Shown: positions 1 through 12,575 of the stretch, in pieces
Layout of the letters: each line of letters opens with the position of its first letter
Position numbering within the stretch: the stretch's first letter is position 1
From: Epiperipatus broadwayi
Taxonomy: Eukaryota > Onychophora > Udeonychophora > Euonychophora > Peripatidae
DNA length: 64,000 bases
Reading direction: 5' to 3'
Assembly: GCA_028023455.1 (NCBI GenBank)
Contig: JAQFVV010000031.1
Coordinates: 1,054,001-1,118,000 of the forward strand
Program-made: the position numbers and the translations under genes
The notes under the pieces: generated by a model
Told to the model about the DNA's origin: nothing
Database searches by the model: none
Seen by the model: the letters and a program-made list of their open reading frames with translations, nothing else

Positions 1-438
1 CAATTCAAGCTCATTTGCTTGTATAGACACACAGATCTGAAACCAATTCAGTATCCATATACATTGGTCTCTGCTTTTTAATAATTATAGTCACCATTAT
101 CTTCTGGCTAGAATTGGTATTAAAACATCACATGATCATCTTTTCTTATGCTTACACAATCCAAAAACAGGGAATAATGATTATAGCTATTAAAAACCAG
201 TCACCAAAATACATTGTAACCTTTTGGTTTGATGCGTACTCTAAAAAGACAAGTAGTTTCATTAAAACTATCAAATTTTAAATTTAATATAGTTAAACAA
301 TAAATGTATATATTTTAAAGTAAATGTGAGATTGAGTTGCATTGGATTAATCACACATTTTTTATTAAATCATATAAATTGTATACCTCAATAGTACATT
401 GATTAGTAATATGATTTTATAATTATGGTTTAAAATCA
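1..438. other. AT-rich spacer
   Basis: No ORF, RNA gene or clear repeat recognised. The stretch is bounded on the right by the triplet-repeat tail of the RTE LINE. Confidence 0.5.
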
Positions 439-458
439 ATTCATCATCATCATCATTA

Positions 459-2036
459 TCAACCATTATCAATCCACTGCAGGATGAAGGCCTCTCCAAG
501 TTTAATCCATCTCCGATCTTCAGCTTCTCTTCTCCACATCACCCCTGCACACTTTCTTATTTCATCCATCCATCTCACATGTGGTCTCTTTCTGGGTCTT
601 TTACAATCTCTTGGAATCCAGTTTAAAATTTCAATTGTCCATCTATTATCATCTCTTCTAGCAATATGTCCAGCCCAACTCCACTTCAATCTTTTAATTT
701 TTTCAATGAGGTCAGTAACACCCGTTTGTTCTCTTACCCATACATTGCGTTTTCGATCTCTTCTTGTTACTCCCAACATACATCTCTCCATACTTCTTTG
801 AGTGGTCTGAAGTCTCTGTATTGCTCTTCTATTAAGTGTCCAAGTCTCAGATCCATAAGTAAGAACTGGTAAAACACATTTATTAAAAACCTTCCTTTTC
901 AAACACATAGGCATATTTCCTTTTAGTATCAAGTTATTTCTACCAAAAGCACTCCAACCAAGTTTAATTCTATGATTAATTTCTTCCATTATGTTTCCAT
1001 CTGTATTAATAATCTGACCAAGATATTTGTAACTGTTAACTTCTTCTAATTCATCATAATCAATCTTTATTTTCATATTTTGAGCAAATCGATTAAACAT
1101 TACTTTAGTCTTTTTAACATTTATCTTTAGTCCTACTTTCCTACTTTCATCTGATAATTCCAGCAACATATCCTGCAGCTCTGAAGCATTATTTGCAAAA
1201 ACAACTACATCATCTGCAAAATCTAAATGACTTAAATAATCTCCATTTACTTTCACTCCTTTAGTTTCCCATTTTAATCCACAAAATACTTCTTGCAGCA
1301 CTGCTGTAAAAAGTTTTGGAGATATGGAGTCACCTTGTCTTACACCTTTCTCAATGTTGACTTTCCCAGTATCATTATGTAATCTAATTGTTGCTGTTGC
1401 ATTTTTATAAATATTCTTCAAAATGTGACAATATCCTGGATCTATACCTTGATGATCCAATGCTTTAATCACTGAAGAAATGTTTATAGAATCAAATGCC
1501 TTTTCATAATCTACAAATCCAAAACATAATGACAACTCATATTCATTTGACCTTTCTATAACTTCTCTCAACACCTGGATATGATCTATTGTACTAAAAC
1601 CACTTTTAAATGCAGCTTGTTCTCTTGGTTGGTGGAAATCCAATGTTCTCTGTAGACGAGTTGTAATTATCTTGGTAAAAATTTTATATAAAACTGATAA
1701 AAGGCTAATAGGTCTGTAATTTCTAATATCTTCTTTATCACCTTTTTTAAATATTAATATTATTACTGCATTCTTCCAATCATCCAGTACATCTTTATCA
1801 TTTAGACATTTGGTATATAACTTTGCTAAAAAATTTTCTATTTCTTCTCCTGCTTCTTTTAATATATCAATTATAATTCCATCATTACCTGGAGCCTTTC
1901 CCTTCTTCATACATTTAATTGCGTGTCTCACTTCTTCATTTAAAATTCTGGGCAATTCGGAAGATGGAATAGATATAGGAGGTACTTGTTCTTTATTACT
2001 ATATAATTCTTGATAAAAATCTTCTACCAATTTCAT
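459..2036 (-). CDS. LINE reverse transcriptase domain (RTE type)
   Basis: A 525-residue open frame encoding the RT half of the RTE polyprotein, which copies element RNA into DNA at the nicked target. Visible RT landmarks: KKGDKEDIRNYRPIS (about residues 97-111), motif A VDYEKAFD (175-182), GVRQGDSISP (231-240) and the catalytic FADD (273-276). The C-terminal region has the conserved GHIARRDDNRW stretch common to RTE proteins that are often mis-annotated as endonuclease-reverse transcriptase or craniofacial-development-like proteins. The Met at 2036 is not a true start: this frame is the continuation of the endonuclease ORF across a single-base frame break in an A-run near 2070, shown by comparison with the 41.6-kb copy. 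Catalytic residues look intact, but the copy is unlikely to be active because of the frameshift and 5' truncation. Confidence 0.9.
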   Translation of the reverse strand: MKLVEDFYQELYSNKEQVPPISIPSSELPRILNEEVRHAIKCMKKGKAPGNDGIIIDILKEAGEEIENFLAKLYTKCLNDKDVLDDWKNAVIILIFKKGDKEDIRNYRPISLLSVLYKIFTKIITTRLQRTLDFHQPREQAAFKSGFSTIDHIQVLREVIERSNEYELSLCFGFVDYEKAFDSINISSVIKALDHQGIDPGYCHILKNIYKNATATIRLHNDTGKVNIEKGVRQGDSISPKLFTAVLQEVFCGLKWETKGVKVNGDYLSHLDFADDVVVFANNASELQDMLLELSDESRKVGLKINVKKTKVMFNRFAQNMKIKIDYDELEEVNSYKYLGQIINTDGNIMEEINHRIKLGWSAFGRNNLILKGNMPMCLKRKVFNKCVLPVLTYGSETWTLNRRAIQRLQTTQRSMERCMLGVTRRDRKRNVWVREQTGVTDLIEKIKRLKWSWAGHIARRDDNRWTIEILNWIPRDCKRPRKRPHVRWMDEIRKCAGVMWRREAEDRRWIKLGEAFILQWIDNG

Positions 2037-3112
2037 GATGTCATCTCTCTTTTTAGTAACAATTCCATCTTTTTTCTTATTGCAGATATAAATTTCCTAC
2101 CAATACCAAAATGTTGTTTTACATTCTTAAGACTTTTATTTTCTTCTACAGCTTTCCTTGCTAGTTCACAATTATACTTTCTTATATCATTCTCAACTCT
2201 TTTCCGCACCATTTTACAAAATTCGAGATATTCAATTCTTTTTAATGCATCATTTTTGTATATCTTCATATTCCTTCTTTTCTTCATAAATTCTCTAGTC
2301 TCAGTAGAAATTTTATTGGTCAATTGCTGCTTTTTTCTACCAGCTATCTTTGTTGCAGTTTTTAAAAGTGTATCAGTTATTTTCATATTAATTTCATTCA
2401 AATCTGAATTATGCTCAAAATCTACTAATACTTGAAACCGATTTCTAAGTTCTAATTTAAATTCATTAGAATGTTTCTGAAGATTAGGAATATCAACTGT
2501 AAATATTGTTTTTCTTAATAATTTTTGTCTCTCTAGTTTCACATTATCACGTATCTTACACCTTACTAATCGATGATCACTTCCTGTGTTAAATTTATTA
2601 AGAACATTACAATCTTGAAATATGTATTTCCTATTAGTCAAAATATAATCCAATTCTGCTGTATCTTCATTTGGATGCTTCCATGTCCATTTCCTTTTAA
2701 CATTTTTCTCAAAAAAAGAATTCATAATATAAAGTTTTTCTTTTTCTGCAAACTCCACAAGTCTATGTCCTCTCTCATTTCTATTACCATAACCAAAATT
2801 ACCTACAGCACTTTCATCTTTCATTTGTTTACCAATTCTAGCATTAAAGTCTCCCATAACGATTTTAAAATGTTGTTTACTCTGATCAAAAGCATTTTGT
2901 ACATCCATATAAAAATCTTCTACTACTTCATCACTATGAGAACTTGTTGGGGCATAAACCTGAATTATCTGCATTTGATATCTGCTATTAAGTTGTATAA
3001 ATAATCTTGCCACTCTGTCTGATACACCATCAATCTCCATAATATTGTTCTTCCACTTTTTATTTATAATGAATCCTACTCCACTTGTATTTCCAATTAT
3101 GTTTGTTAAAGT
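2033..3112 (-). pseudogene. LINE AP-endonuclease domain, frameshifted from the RT
   Basis: A 335-residue frame from the Met at 3040, open further upstream to about 3112, encoding the exonuclease-endonuclease-phosphatase fold that nicks target DNA in RTE retrotransposition. Motifs seen, numbered from the Met at 3040: QVYAPT (27-32), GDFNARIG (63-70), the LDYI segment (about 130-133) and SDHR (154-157), which carries the catalytic His. The frame ends at 2033 after a short out-of-frame tail. Its last residues do not match the second genomic copy, whereas the neighbouring frame does, so a one-base indel in an A-run near 2070 separates it from the RT domain. The N-terminal strand of the endonuclease is missing because of 5' truncation. 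Confidence 0.87.
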
Positions 3113-6100
3113 CAGTAGTGTTATTTTAAATTATGTGTGTAAAAAGTCTTAATGTGATTACAATTTTATTTTTATTAATTATTAAATATATTTTGTTTTT
3201 TGGAAAATCAAAATTGTTACACTTAAAAAAAGTTGATAAAATATAAATTAATGTGATTAAATCATTTAAATCAATAAAATAATATTTAAAAATAAATGTA
3301 TATGGTTTTAAAATTTAATATTATGAATTTATAAGTGATATGGTAAAGTGTTTAAGAAACTTTAGCAATGTTTTATTAAATCTCTGATTTTGAAATTAAT
3401 TTTAATTTAAATTAATTGACTCTCAGAATCAAGAAATTTTTATTTTTTTTACATCACTGTTTACTAGAGAAAAAAGCAGATGATTTTAAAAAAAGAAAGA
3501 AAAAAATGATATAAAATAACTATAAGAGAGGGTAATCATTAATTATCTTGAAAAACTGAAAATCTATTTAAAGTTTGATTTTGAAATTTCAGAAACATGA
3601 TAAATATTGCTGAATATGCATAAATATAATATATTATTGTAATAATAACAATAATGGATTAAATTAACAAATATTTCATCAGATGAAAGGCTTTGACTTC
3701 TGCTATAGATTTCAGGGAAAATGCTTCTTTTAGATCAAATATTAGAATATAAATGTGCTCCAAACTTTGACAAGATAATCATAATTAATTTTTGTTTATT
3801 TTACTTATTGTCAAAAGTATTTAAAATTAATCAATTATTTGTTTAATAATAAATCTGATTTAAATCTTAAAGAACTATTAATTAAGAAACTAGTTTGTAA
3901 GATTTTAAAAAAAAACATTGCTTGTTACAATGATCAAAATTATTTAAATAAAAAGAATTAAGCATATTTTATAGAATCAAGATAATCATGTTGTTATAAA
4001 TAATAATAAAATTTTAGTAAAATATAACTGAATTGATATATTAAAATCATATATGATAAGTATGCAGTATCATAAAAATAATATATTTAAATCTGAAGAG
4101 AAAAACGTATATAATTCTTTAGGGGTTTTAAATGGTTAATAAACTTTTCCTATAGTAAAGTATAGAATGAAGGATAAGTGGGAAAATATGAAGAGTTACT
4201 CGATGAAAATTGTTCATATTATAAACATATAGAATCATATATGACTAGATTTATAAAATATAATCAATGACTAAAATTTAAATGTTGATGTAAATAAATG
4301 TTTTTGTAATGATTAGTATAACTTTCAAGTGAAGGATTTAATAGAAAAATGTTTAAAATAGTAATTGCAAAACGGATTTGTAATCAATTGTCTTAAAGAA
4401 TGTGTACAGATTAAAAAATCAACCTTATGGAATTCCAAGATTATTAGCTTTTAGTTCTATATAGCGCTACAAAATATTAAAACATTTATTTATATACTGT
4501 AGTTTTATTTTCATTGTGATTGGAGGAGAAGTAGTAGAAGGGGAAATTAAAGTACAGTATGTTTCAGTCAAACTCCTACGTTCTTTTGTTGCCAAAGAAA
4601 TTAATACATGTCAACGACATCAATGTGTTTAAGTTTAAAGTTCAAGAAAGAAAAGAACTATTGATATATTTATTTATATTAAACAAAGAATTAGTTTGGC
4701 TAATATTAATGATAATATTTGTTATAATGGCATGCTTAAATATTGGGAAGATATCATTTGGATTCAAAAAAAAAAATGGGAGGTAAAATGTAGAATTATA
4801 ATAAAATTAGTTGGTTTTTAATACATATTTTATTTTATGTTATAGATATTAAAAGTAATAGAGTATGATATATCTATATTTATTATTTTATTCCATAATT
4901 AAGGAAATATTGTTCATAGGTGAAATTTAAAAAAAAAAAAATAGTATAAATTATAGTATTGAATAATACATTGAAGAATGTTTTTTCTAAGGAAAGCATA
5001 ATATGATCTCATAATTTTAATATAATAAAATATATTGTAATATAACAGTCTGTTATTGACATTTGTTTCATTATTGGTTGTGTTCAAGAAGAGAAGTCCA
5101 TATTTGAGATTAAAGATGAATTGGATTCTCATTTTCTTTATATTGGAAATGATATTGTTATAGTGATAGTATTTCTTACTGGAAAAGTGTATCATTATAA
5201 TTGTTTCAGGGAACGTTTTGTTTAATCTTGATATGATTAATAGTGTGTAACTGGTTAATTCTGATAAGAGGCCAATAGTTTAGTAGGTTATTTTTTGAAC
5301 ATGTAGTTAGGTGAGTAACCAATAATATTCCCATAGGTGCTATAAAATAGTAAGCCAAAATGAAAAAAAAAAGACTACTTCATGACAATGTTAGTGAAAG
5401 CCTTTAGGTTACATCTATCTTATTTAATTGATTCATTAAACCTAATTATATAGCACACTTAAATATTTTATTAAACTATGCACCCAGGAGGATACATCAC
5501 TTGTATTTTATTATTCTTATAAAGGACTGGGATCCTGTACCTTCAAAAGGGGAAGAGAATCATAGACGATGATAATATTCATATGCAGAACAAATGGCCA
5601 ATACTGTAAATATTTGCGTTTTAAATAATAATATGAAATGAGGCCAAATATAAAAAATTAAAAAAATTACTTGCACATAAAATGTTTGACAATATTGATA
5701 AATACATGGAGTAAAACAAAAAATTGTTTTAGTTTATAATTTATATTTGATATATTTTATTTAAATAATAAATATAAAGTGAGTGAATTATTAATGTATA
5801 TCAGATACAAGACCATCTTTAAAAAAGATAAATATAAAATAAGAATTAAAACAATGATGTCTTAAGTACTGATGTAAGGTATTGTAAGGGTAACTTACAA
5901 TCTTGTTAAGCACACTTATTTTTGTGCAATACCTAAACATAAATTTAAAAGTATAATTGTAAGTTTATAAATAATAAATATGTTATCCTTTACATTAAAA
6001 TGCATATATATATATACACGTATAGAACTTAAATGTTAAACTATAAAATTTTAATAACAAAAGTCAAATCAAATAAATAGTTGTTTTAATAAAATCAAAT

Positions 6101-6289
6101 ATTAAAATTATTTTTCAATCATTATAATATATATATAAAATAAGTATTTAAGTTGATTAACATCATTAATCAAGATGTAAAACTTAGACATAACCTTAAG
6201 TAAAAGTCGTATCTTAGCAACTAAATGTGAAAGAAATGAAATTAAAATTCAATTATACAATTATTAATTATAATACTTTCAATCGTTTA
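3113..6289. other. Long AT-rich spacer
   Basis: I see no gene. Short ORFs at 4559-4786 (plus) and 4914-5195 (minus) have low-complexity composition rich in Ile, Asn, Lys, Phe and Tyr, as expected from AT-rich DNA by chance. There are homopolymer A/T runs and a short (TA)n at about 6006-6015. Confidence 0.5.
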
Positions 6290-6328
6290 GACGTGCACAC
6301 CGCTTGATGGGGTTGTTTCTTTGCAAAA

Positions 6329-6760
6329 TCACATAAAATGTAACATTACCGGGCCGGCTTTAATTTTACTATGTATTTTAATTGTTTTTGGTCTTTTTTT
6401 TTTTATAATACAGATACATACATCAAATGTAACTTTAAGGGTCCACTTTAATTTGATTAGGTAGTTTAATTGTTTTTGGTCTTTTTTTTTTATGTTTTTA
6501 CAGTTAATTTTTTGTCAACTTTTCTTTCTTTTTTTTATAAACATTGTCAACTTTTTTTTTACTTTTTTAATAATACAGACACACACATAAAATGTAACAT
6601 TCCAGGGGCTGCTTTAATTTGATAAGGTAGTTTGTTTTTGTTTGTTGTTTTGTTGTCTTTTTTTTTATGTTGTTACGGTTAATTTTTGGTTCAACTTTTT
6701 TTTTTTTATAAACATTGTCAACCATTTTTTTTTAATCCAGACATGCACACACATATAAAC
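6329..6760. repeat. T-rich tandem repeat, about 3 degenerate copies
   Basis: A segment combining a spaced ACATAAAATGTAACATT-like start, CTTTAATTTGAT, GTAGTTTAATTGTTTTTGGTC and a long T-run recurs from about 6329, 6418 and 6584. Parts such as TATAAACATTGTCAAC also recur (about 6536 and 6709). Copies differ in length, so this is a decayed tandem array and not a clean minisatellite. It lies just downstream, on the minus strand, of the zinc-ribbon exon. Confidence 0.6.
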
Positions 6761-7038
6761 AGAAAAAGAGCAAATAAAAACTGTTTTGCTTTTTTATCAA
6801 TCAAATCAATTGTTTTTTGTCTTACGGTTAGTTATCTTTTTAAATCATTATTTGGTATGAATCCTTTATCCGTTAAGAAAAAATAATGGTTTTCATAATA
6901 CAACCACACACATCTAAATATAAAAACAGCAATGAAAAGTTTTTTTTATTATAATTAATCAAAATACGAAACAAATTTCAAGTAAAATCGGAACAACAAC
7001 AATAAAAAAAAAGCAAAAAAAAACATTTTTACAAGTTT

Positions 7039-7314
7039 CTAAAGAAGCTGCTGCTGTGGATTGGGTCTCACAGACATCTCTGTTCTCGAGCTGTCAAACC
7101 AATTCCCATTCTTAACAGAACACCTTCGATCGCACGAACATGACGAACATCTGAACTGACTTGTTGTATTTGTATTATAAACTCTCATCGACGATCCACA
7201 AATGCAGGTCTTCTCATTTATTAGAACATTTTTCACTTGCAGAAATGCTACAGCTTTGAATTCTGTTGATGGCAAATCTTTCAAGCAGATGATTTGTTTG
7301 CTAAATTGCGCCAT
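7039..7314 (-). CDS. Candidate first exon with Merlin/ISXO2-like zinc ribbon
   Basis: A 91-residue ORF. Residues about 37-60 carry paired cysteines (CICGSS, then CSSCSC, then C) followed by SVKNGNWFDSS. This Cys2...Cys2 ribbon followed by a G-x-W-F-x-x-S motif resembles the N-terminal zinc ribbon of Merlin/ISXO2-type DDE transposases and their host-derived relatives; that is a judgement from the pattern and no search was run. The start has a favourable AAAATGG context. A strong splice donor, GTGAGA, begins at 7071 right after the motif, so coding sequence probably ends at 7072 and the last 10 residues are intron read-through. The exon contains more CpG and G+C than its surroundings, unlike the chance ORFs here. 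I found no second exon or DDE catalytic domain downstream on the minus strand. It could be a host gene exon, a transposon fragment or a retained pseudo-exon. Confidence 0.5.
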   Translation of the reverse strand: MAQFSKQIICLKDLPSTEFKAVAFLQVKNVLINEKTCICGSSMRVYNTNTTSQFRCSSCSCDRRCSVKNGNWFDSSRTEMSVRPNPQQQLL

Positions 7315-7429
7315 TTTGTTTATCTCGACAAAATGTTACTTGATGCGTGACCTCAGAATTCAGTTCGTTCTTACATTTGGGCTACTTTTGTCACCTTCAA
7401 TTATGAACTTTGTGACAATTGCATTTTAG

Positions 7430-10400
7430 TGAAATTACATGATTTCCATTTAGTAAAAAAAAAACATTTCAAAAGTAAAAAATTTAAAACAGTTGACATA
7501 TACACACCATCACATAAGATGGGAGAAAAAGTTTATGTGTGAGAATTTTCATAAAGTGACTCCCGAAGCACAAACCAGGTCGTAATATTTATGTACAATG
7601 TCTAATACAACATACAGGGTGTTTTAGATGTAACCTATTTCCTGCAGCCACTTAAACAGCATTTTTATGTGATTTTACACATAAATAATGCCATCATGCG
7701 GCACACACGACTAAAGAATGAATACCCAATTATAGAATACAAAATCGTGAAATCAAATAATAAATTTAACACATGCTACCGTAAGTCGTTTCTACTATAA
7801 AAGCTAGAGCAAATAATTTCCAAATTAATTCTGTCTTTTAAAAATGTACTAGCCACTATGCATAGTTCTTATGCTGTGTTCAAATTCTGAACACATTAAA
7901 AAGATGGATCAATAGTTTGAACAAATTTTCCTTGTTTATAAAATCTTTGTGAAGAGAAAATTCTAATATCACTCAAGGAAAGAGTAAATCAATTACTCTT
8001 TAATATTAATAATAATCATTTCAAAAATGAGATTATCTTTACAAGAGTAATTAGAGAAATTCTCATTGAGATTATTCTAAACTTGAATTTTAAAGAAGAT
8101 AAATATACTAAAAACATTTATATTCAAATAAATTATTTTAAGATTTCAAGTTGTAAAGACAATTTGCCATGGGATCTATCTTAACTTAAAGTATTGTAAT
8201 TACTTACTCCTACTGAAGTGCCTAAAGTATGTATATATTTCATCCATATAATTCAAAATGCAATTTCAATTTATGTGGAAATAATTTATGGAAGATGTCA
8301 ACACCACGCAAGAGGAACCATTAGAAACAATGGAATATGCTGATTGCCTCACAGATGATTGATGACCAGGGAATAAAGAACTTTATTTGTAATGAGCATT
8401 ACTTTGCACATTATGGAAATGAATAGGACAATACTATAAACTTTTAATACATCATATCATCTTTGTATATCATTACCCATAAATATCTAATTTTATTTCC
8501 TTTGCTTTCAAAATCTACTTATGTTGGATAATTCAGTTTAGAAGGTCCTTAGATGAAAAAAAATTGGAAAGATCATTGGTGTAATTTTTTTTTTATTTAG
8601 TAAAATTTAGATCATCCTTGTAAAGCGACTTGATCAGGATAAATATGTAGACTTAATATGAAGGTAAGATTTCATTGTTCTTCATATTAAATTCATTCAC
8701 TTAGGAGACGACAGAATTTTTGTTTATTACTAACTTAATTATTTTTTGTTTATTTATTCTTTGTATAAATGATTAATATCCTTGAATGAATGGCCTATTC
8801 TTTCAATGATATGCACCACACATAGAAAGGGAGTCTTATAAAAATGGAATTTCCTCAAATGGATTCGTTATTACAAAAATCTTCATTTATACATATATTG
8901 TTTAAATTAAATTTAGCTAGTTAGTATTATTATAATTTTTGAAATTATAAAATTTTATTTATTGTTTTATAACTTATTAAATATTGTATGTGTTATAATG
9001 CATATCTAGTATGGGGATATGGGAAGGTATCATTTTAAATCTATATATTAATATAATAGAGATGTATGAAAAGCACTCATAATTATAAATGTTGATATAA
9101 ATAAAGATAAATTTAAATTGTAATCGGTTAATAAACATTGTTTTTTGTTTTTTTATTTTAAAAAAGTCTCTGATTTATTTAAATTATTTATTTTATTTTC
9201 ATAATAAAATAAAATTAAAAACTCATAACCATATATATATATATCATCCTAATTTGACATAATAAATTGGTTGAAAGTAATTTTGAGAATCTATTGATTG
9301 AAATTATATTAAACAATATTATTACTACAGGATATTAATGGAACCCCTGAAGAGAGTTAATTGCAAAATCCACACTGAGTTCGAATACTGAGCATAACGG
9401 AATAATCAAGAGAGGTGAAGATTGTATGAACTGGTCTAAATTGTATCTATAGTTAATATTTAAATATTAAATTATCTTATTTGAAATAGATGCAATCAGA
9501 GATTTAATTTTTATCACATCATTCATGGAATCCTATATGAAGTCCCCAAGTCCAACTATAGTTAGATGCGTTACAGTATAATGGAAGTATGTTAGTAATA
9601 CATTAAATGAACTGTATTTAAGAAAATAATAATGATTTTAAAACTTTTTTTTAACATAATTTTTTTTTTAAACATATTTAATGAATGTATTTGTAAGATA
9701 AGGATTATTAATTTTAATAATCTTTAATTTTACTTTATTTTAAAATATTTGTATTGGGTAAAAATAATATTAAAAGCAAAAATTGATAAAATACATTGTT
9801 ATTTTCTTTTAATTACTGTTATTGTCTAGTATCATTATTTTCCCTCTTGAGTCTCATTATCATATCATTAATTTTAAAACAATAGCACACAATCTTGTTT
9901 AAATAAATATTCTTTTATAATATTATACCTCTTAATAGAGTCTTTAAATTTTATTTGATGGTATATGATCACAGACATTAAAAGCATATGATTTTGGCAT
10001 AGTTATAGATAAGTAAAAAAAAAAAAAAAGATATATAAAAAGAATTGATATATATTTTATTTCATGTACAGTTTTACAGTTTCGTAATTGTTGTAAAATA
10101 GCATGAATAGTCTAAGGAATCCATATATGAAAAGAGAATATATATTTTAGAGTCATGAAAATTATATGATATAATTTATAAGTTAAGAATAATAATTTGA
10201 AATTTTAAAAGGGAATATATTAATAAAATTATTATTTTTACTTCTTTGTGTTTGTTTGTTAATATGTAATGGAGTTGAATATTATGAATATTATTTCAGT
10301 AATAAATGATAGTAATAGGATTAGAAATTATAGATTATTTGATGAAACCCCAATAAAAAAAATTATTCAATATGATTGTTATTATTCTTATAGAAAGTTC

Positions 10401-11219
10401 AGTAGTAAGGGTAATCAAGTTACAGTAATTCTATGAGTTTTTATTTAATCTTATGAATAATTAATAAACATAATATAATTAAAAATATTAAAGTTATAAT
10501 ATGATGTATTATAATAATATAGGTAGTAGAATCTTAATAAAATACCTCTTCTTATTCCACTATCTGGGTTTAAATTATTCTAATTGTAAATAAATAGTAA
10601 ACCCTGAGAATTTACCAAAAGTATGTTGTTGTTGTTTTTTTTGTATTAAAATGTAAATTTGATTAAGATATTATTCAGGAGTATTATTGATTATTAAGTA
10701 TGTTAAACATTATTCCAAAATAATAGAAGATAAATTATTAGTAGTAAAGTTAGTCATTGATTTATTGTAAGGTTTTTGAAATAGATAATAATATATCATG
10801 TGATCTTTTGCAATATTCAATGCCACTGGAGAAGTATTTTGTATGAATTCAATGTTCAAGCTCATTATTTTTGTAACTAACCTTAGGTCTCATGATTGCT
10901 TAAATACCATAGAATTTTAGTTATATTATAAAGTTAGATAAGATTTTATATCATTATAACAATATTATTGGTAATATCTTATTGATTATTAATTATTTAC
11001 TTGAAGCTGAGTTAGATCTTTTTGTTGACTATTATTGATGGTCATTGAATAAATAACTCTCCAGAAGGTTATAATATAGATACTGAATTTCAAATCTGCA
11101 AAACTATATAAGCAAATTAATTGAGTTTCATTTTGAGCTGATAGATTTATAGATAAACAAAAAGGTGAATGCTGGAGATGAGCATTAGATCCAACTATAA
11201 ATGTACCTGCTATAAGATT
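7430..11219. other. AT-rich spacer, no recognised gene
   Basis: No convincing coding region. Minor features are a TACAGGGTGTTTTAGATG string at 7612-7629, like one terminus of some arthropod MITEs but without a partner, an isolated B-box-like GTTCGAATACT at about 9379, and (TA)n near 9230-9243. The ORF at 10989-11222 (minus) looks like chance. Confidence 0.45.
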
Positions 11220-11345
11220 CAAGGCTCCTCATTGATAAAAACCATAAGCTAGAAACATGCTTGAAAATATTACATAGATAGTCATTGTATAGTGTCTATT
11301 GATTACTAAAGTTTTTACTAAATGGCACTATTGTGTGGAAAAAAA
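11220..11345 (-). repeat. Partial copy of the 17-18 kb repeat family
   Basis: The stretch reading CTCATTGATAAAAACCATAAGC, then TTACTAAAGTTTTTACTAAATGG, matches the inverted copy at 18050-18330, which has CTCACTGGTGAAAACCATAAGC and later GTTTACACTAAATGGGA, in the same order. It is shorter and more diverged than the copies at 17-18 kb. Confidence 0.5.
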
Positions 11346-12575
11346 TTAAAAAACATCCTTAAAAATACTCAAGCCAGTTCTTTTGTTCAATGTAAAAAGA
11401 TTTTTGGAGTTTTCCTTTTTTTTAATAAATTATATTAGTAACACATCTTACTTTTAATTGAATAAAGTCATTTAATTTTTTAAAAAAATGTAATTTATAA
11501 AAATTACAACTGACATTTTCAAGAAATTATTTAAAATAATATCATTCTCAATATATATATAACACTACTCACCAATTGTAATTTATACATGACACAGTAC
11601 CTTTATCTGTGATTCTCTGCATAAAGATAAAACAGTATATATTGTAACCATTCGCTAAAGATAAAACAGTACAATATATAAACTAATTCTTCAGCAAGCT
11701 GATGGACTCTCTTGGTAAGCTGATCCCTTTTAAAATGGTACATTGACTTATTGTCATCTTCAGGAAAGGTATATTCAGGTATACATAGTCAGTCCCATTT
11801 AATCTAGAATTTGATAAACTTCAGGCATACTGGCTAGTACACAATAAGTATGGGTTAATAAACCACAGAAAATCTGGTCCTGGTCTCCATGTGAATCAAA
11901 ATTCCTCCAATGTTGCCCTAAAAAAAGCCAGGTCTACTGCCCTTTTCCTTCAGTTATGGCTTTATTGTCATCATGCTATCACAATCTGCAAAAATTGTAC
12001 AACTCCCCTCTAATCTTTTTTCCAACATTTTTATAGTCAAGATGGAATTTTAAAAAAAAAAAAAACAGTAATTAAAACCAAGTTTTCTTTATCTTGATTG
12101 AAAAAAGTTAAAATCACTATTCTTCAATTCACCTTAATCCTTTCACAAACAATTTGTAAGGTTTTTATTAAAATATATTATACAAACTTTAATTTTAAAA
12201 AATTTCTTTAATCAAAATAGTGTGATTTTACTATTACCAGTATAACTATTGTAACATAAAAACATGCTTCAAAATGAGAATTAATATTAATTAAATGTTT
12301 TTAAATGTTTAATATATTTTTTTAACTTCAAAATTATTTAATCCTTAACTATTATTGCAGTGTAATATAAAAAATGACTACAAAAATTTTTTGTCTTTCT
12401 TTTATTTTCAACTCTATATATATGGGCACACATACTACTATGTTATATGCCATAAGACACATCCATCTCAATATATATATATATATTAGTAGCAAAGTAT
12501 TTTTCACACTATCAAAACATTTTTTGATTAGAAAAATGAAATACATATGGTTGCACAAACTACTTTTTCCTTTTT
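11346..12575. other. Spacer with slightly higher GC, unassigned
   Basis: The segment at 11570-12030 is less AT-rich than its surroundings and contains a short duplicated string, TAAAGATAAAACAGTA (about 11624 and 11655). It may be an old repeat, but I cannot assign a family. No ORF of note. Confidence 0.35.

Larger units (their letters stand above)
439..3112 (-). mobile_element. RTE-clade non-LTR retrotransposon, 5'-truncated
   Basis: The LINE lies on the minus strand. Its 3' end is a (TGA)n-type triplet tail seen as TCATCATCATCATCATTATC from 439, which is typical of RTE elements, whose 3' UTRs are very short. The coding part runs from the RT C-terminus at 459 to the endonuclease near 3112. 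Upstream of the annotated Met at 3040 the endonuclease frame stays open to about 3112 and still encodes recognisable endonuclease residues, then homology ends. The copy therefore lacks the very N-terminus of the endonuclease and the 5' UTR, which is the usual outcome of incomplete reverse transcription. A second copy of the family lies at 41641-43538 and an ancient one at 14440-15720. I could not define a convincing target-site duplication. Confidence 0.9.

Noticed and set aside
4559-5195. ORFs at 4559-4786 (plus) and 4914-5195 (minus)
   Set aside because: Residue content is dominated by Ile, Asn, Lys, Phe, Tyr as expected for random AT-rich DNA; no motifs, splice signals or repeats support them.
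7612-7629. MITE end TACAGGGTGTTTT
   Set aside because: No inverted partner (ACACCCTGTA) found nearby, so an element cannot be delimited.
9376-9390. tRNA gene or SINE at the GTTCGAATACT string
   Set aside because: Isolated B-box-like match without A box or cloverleaf pairing.
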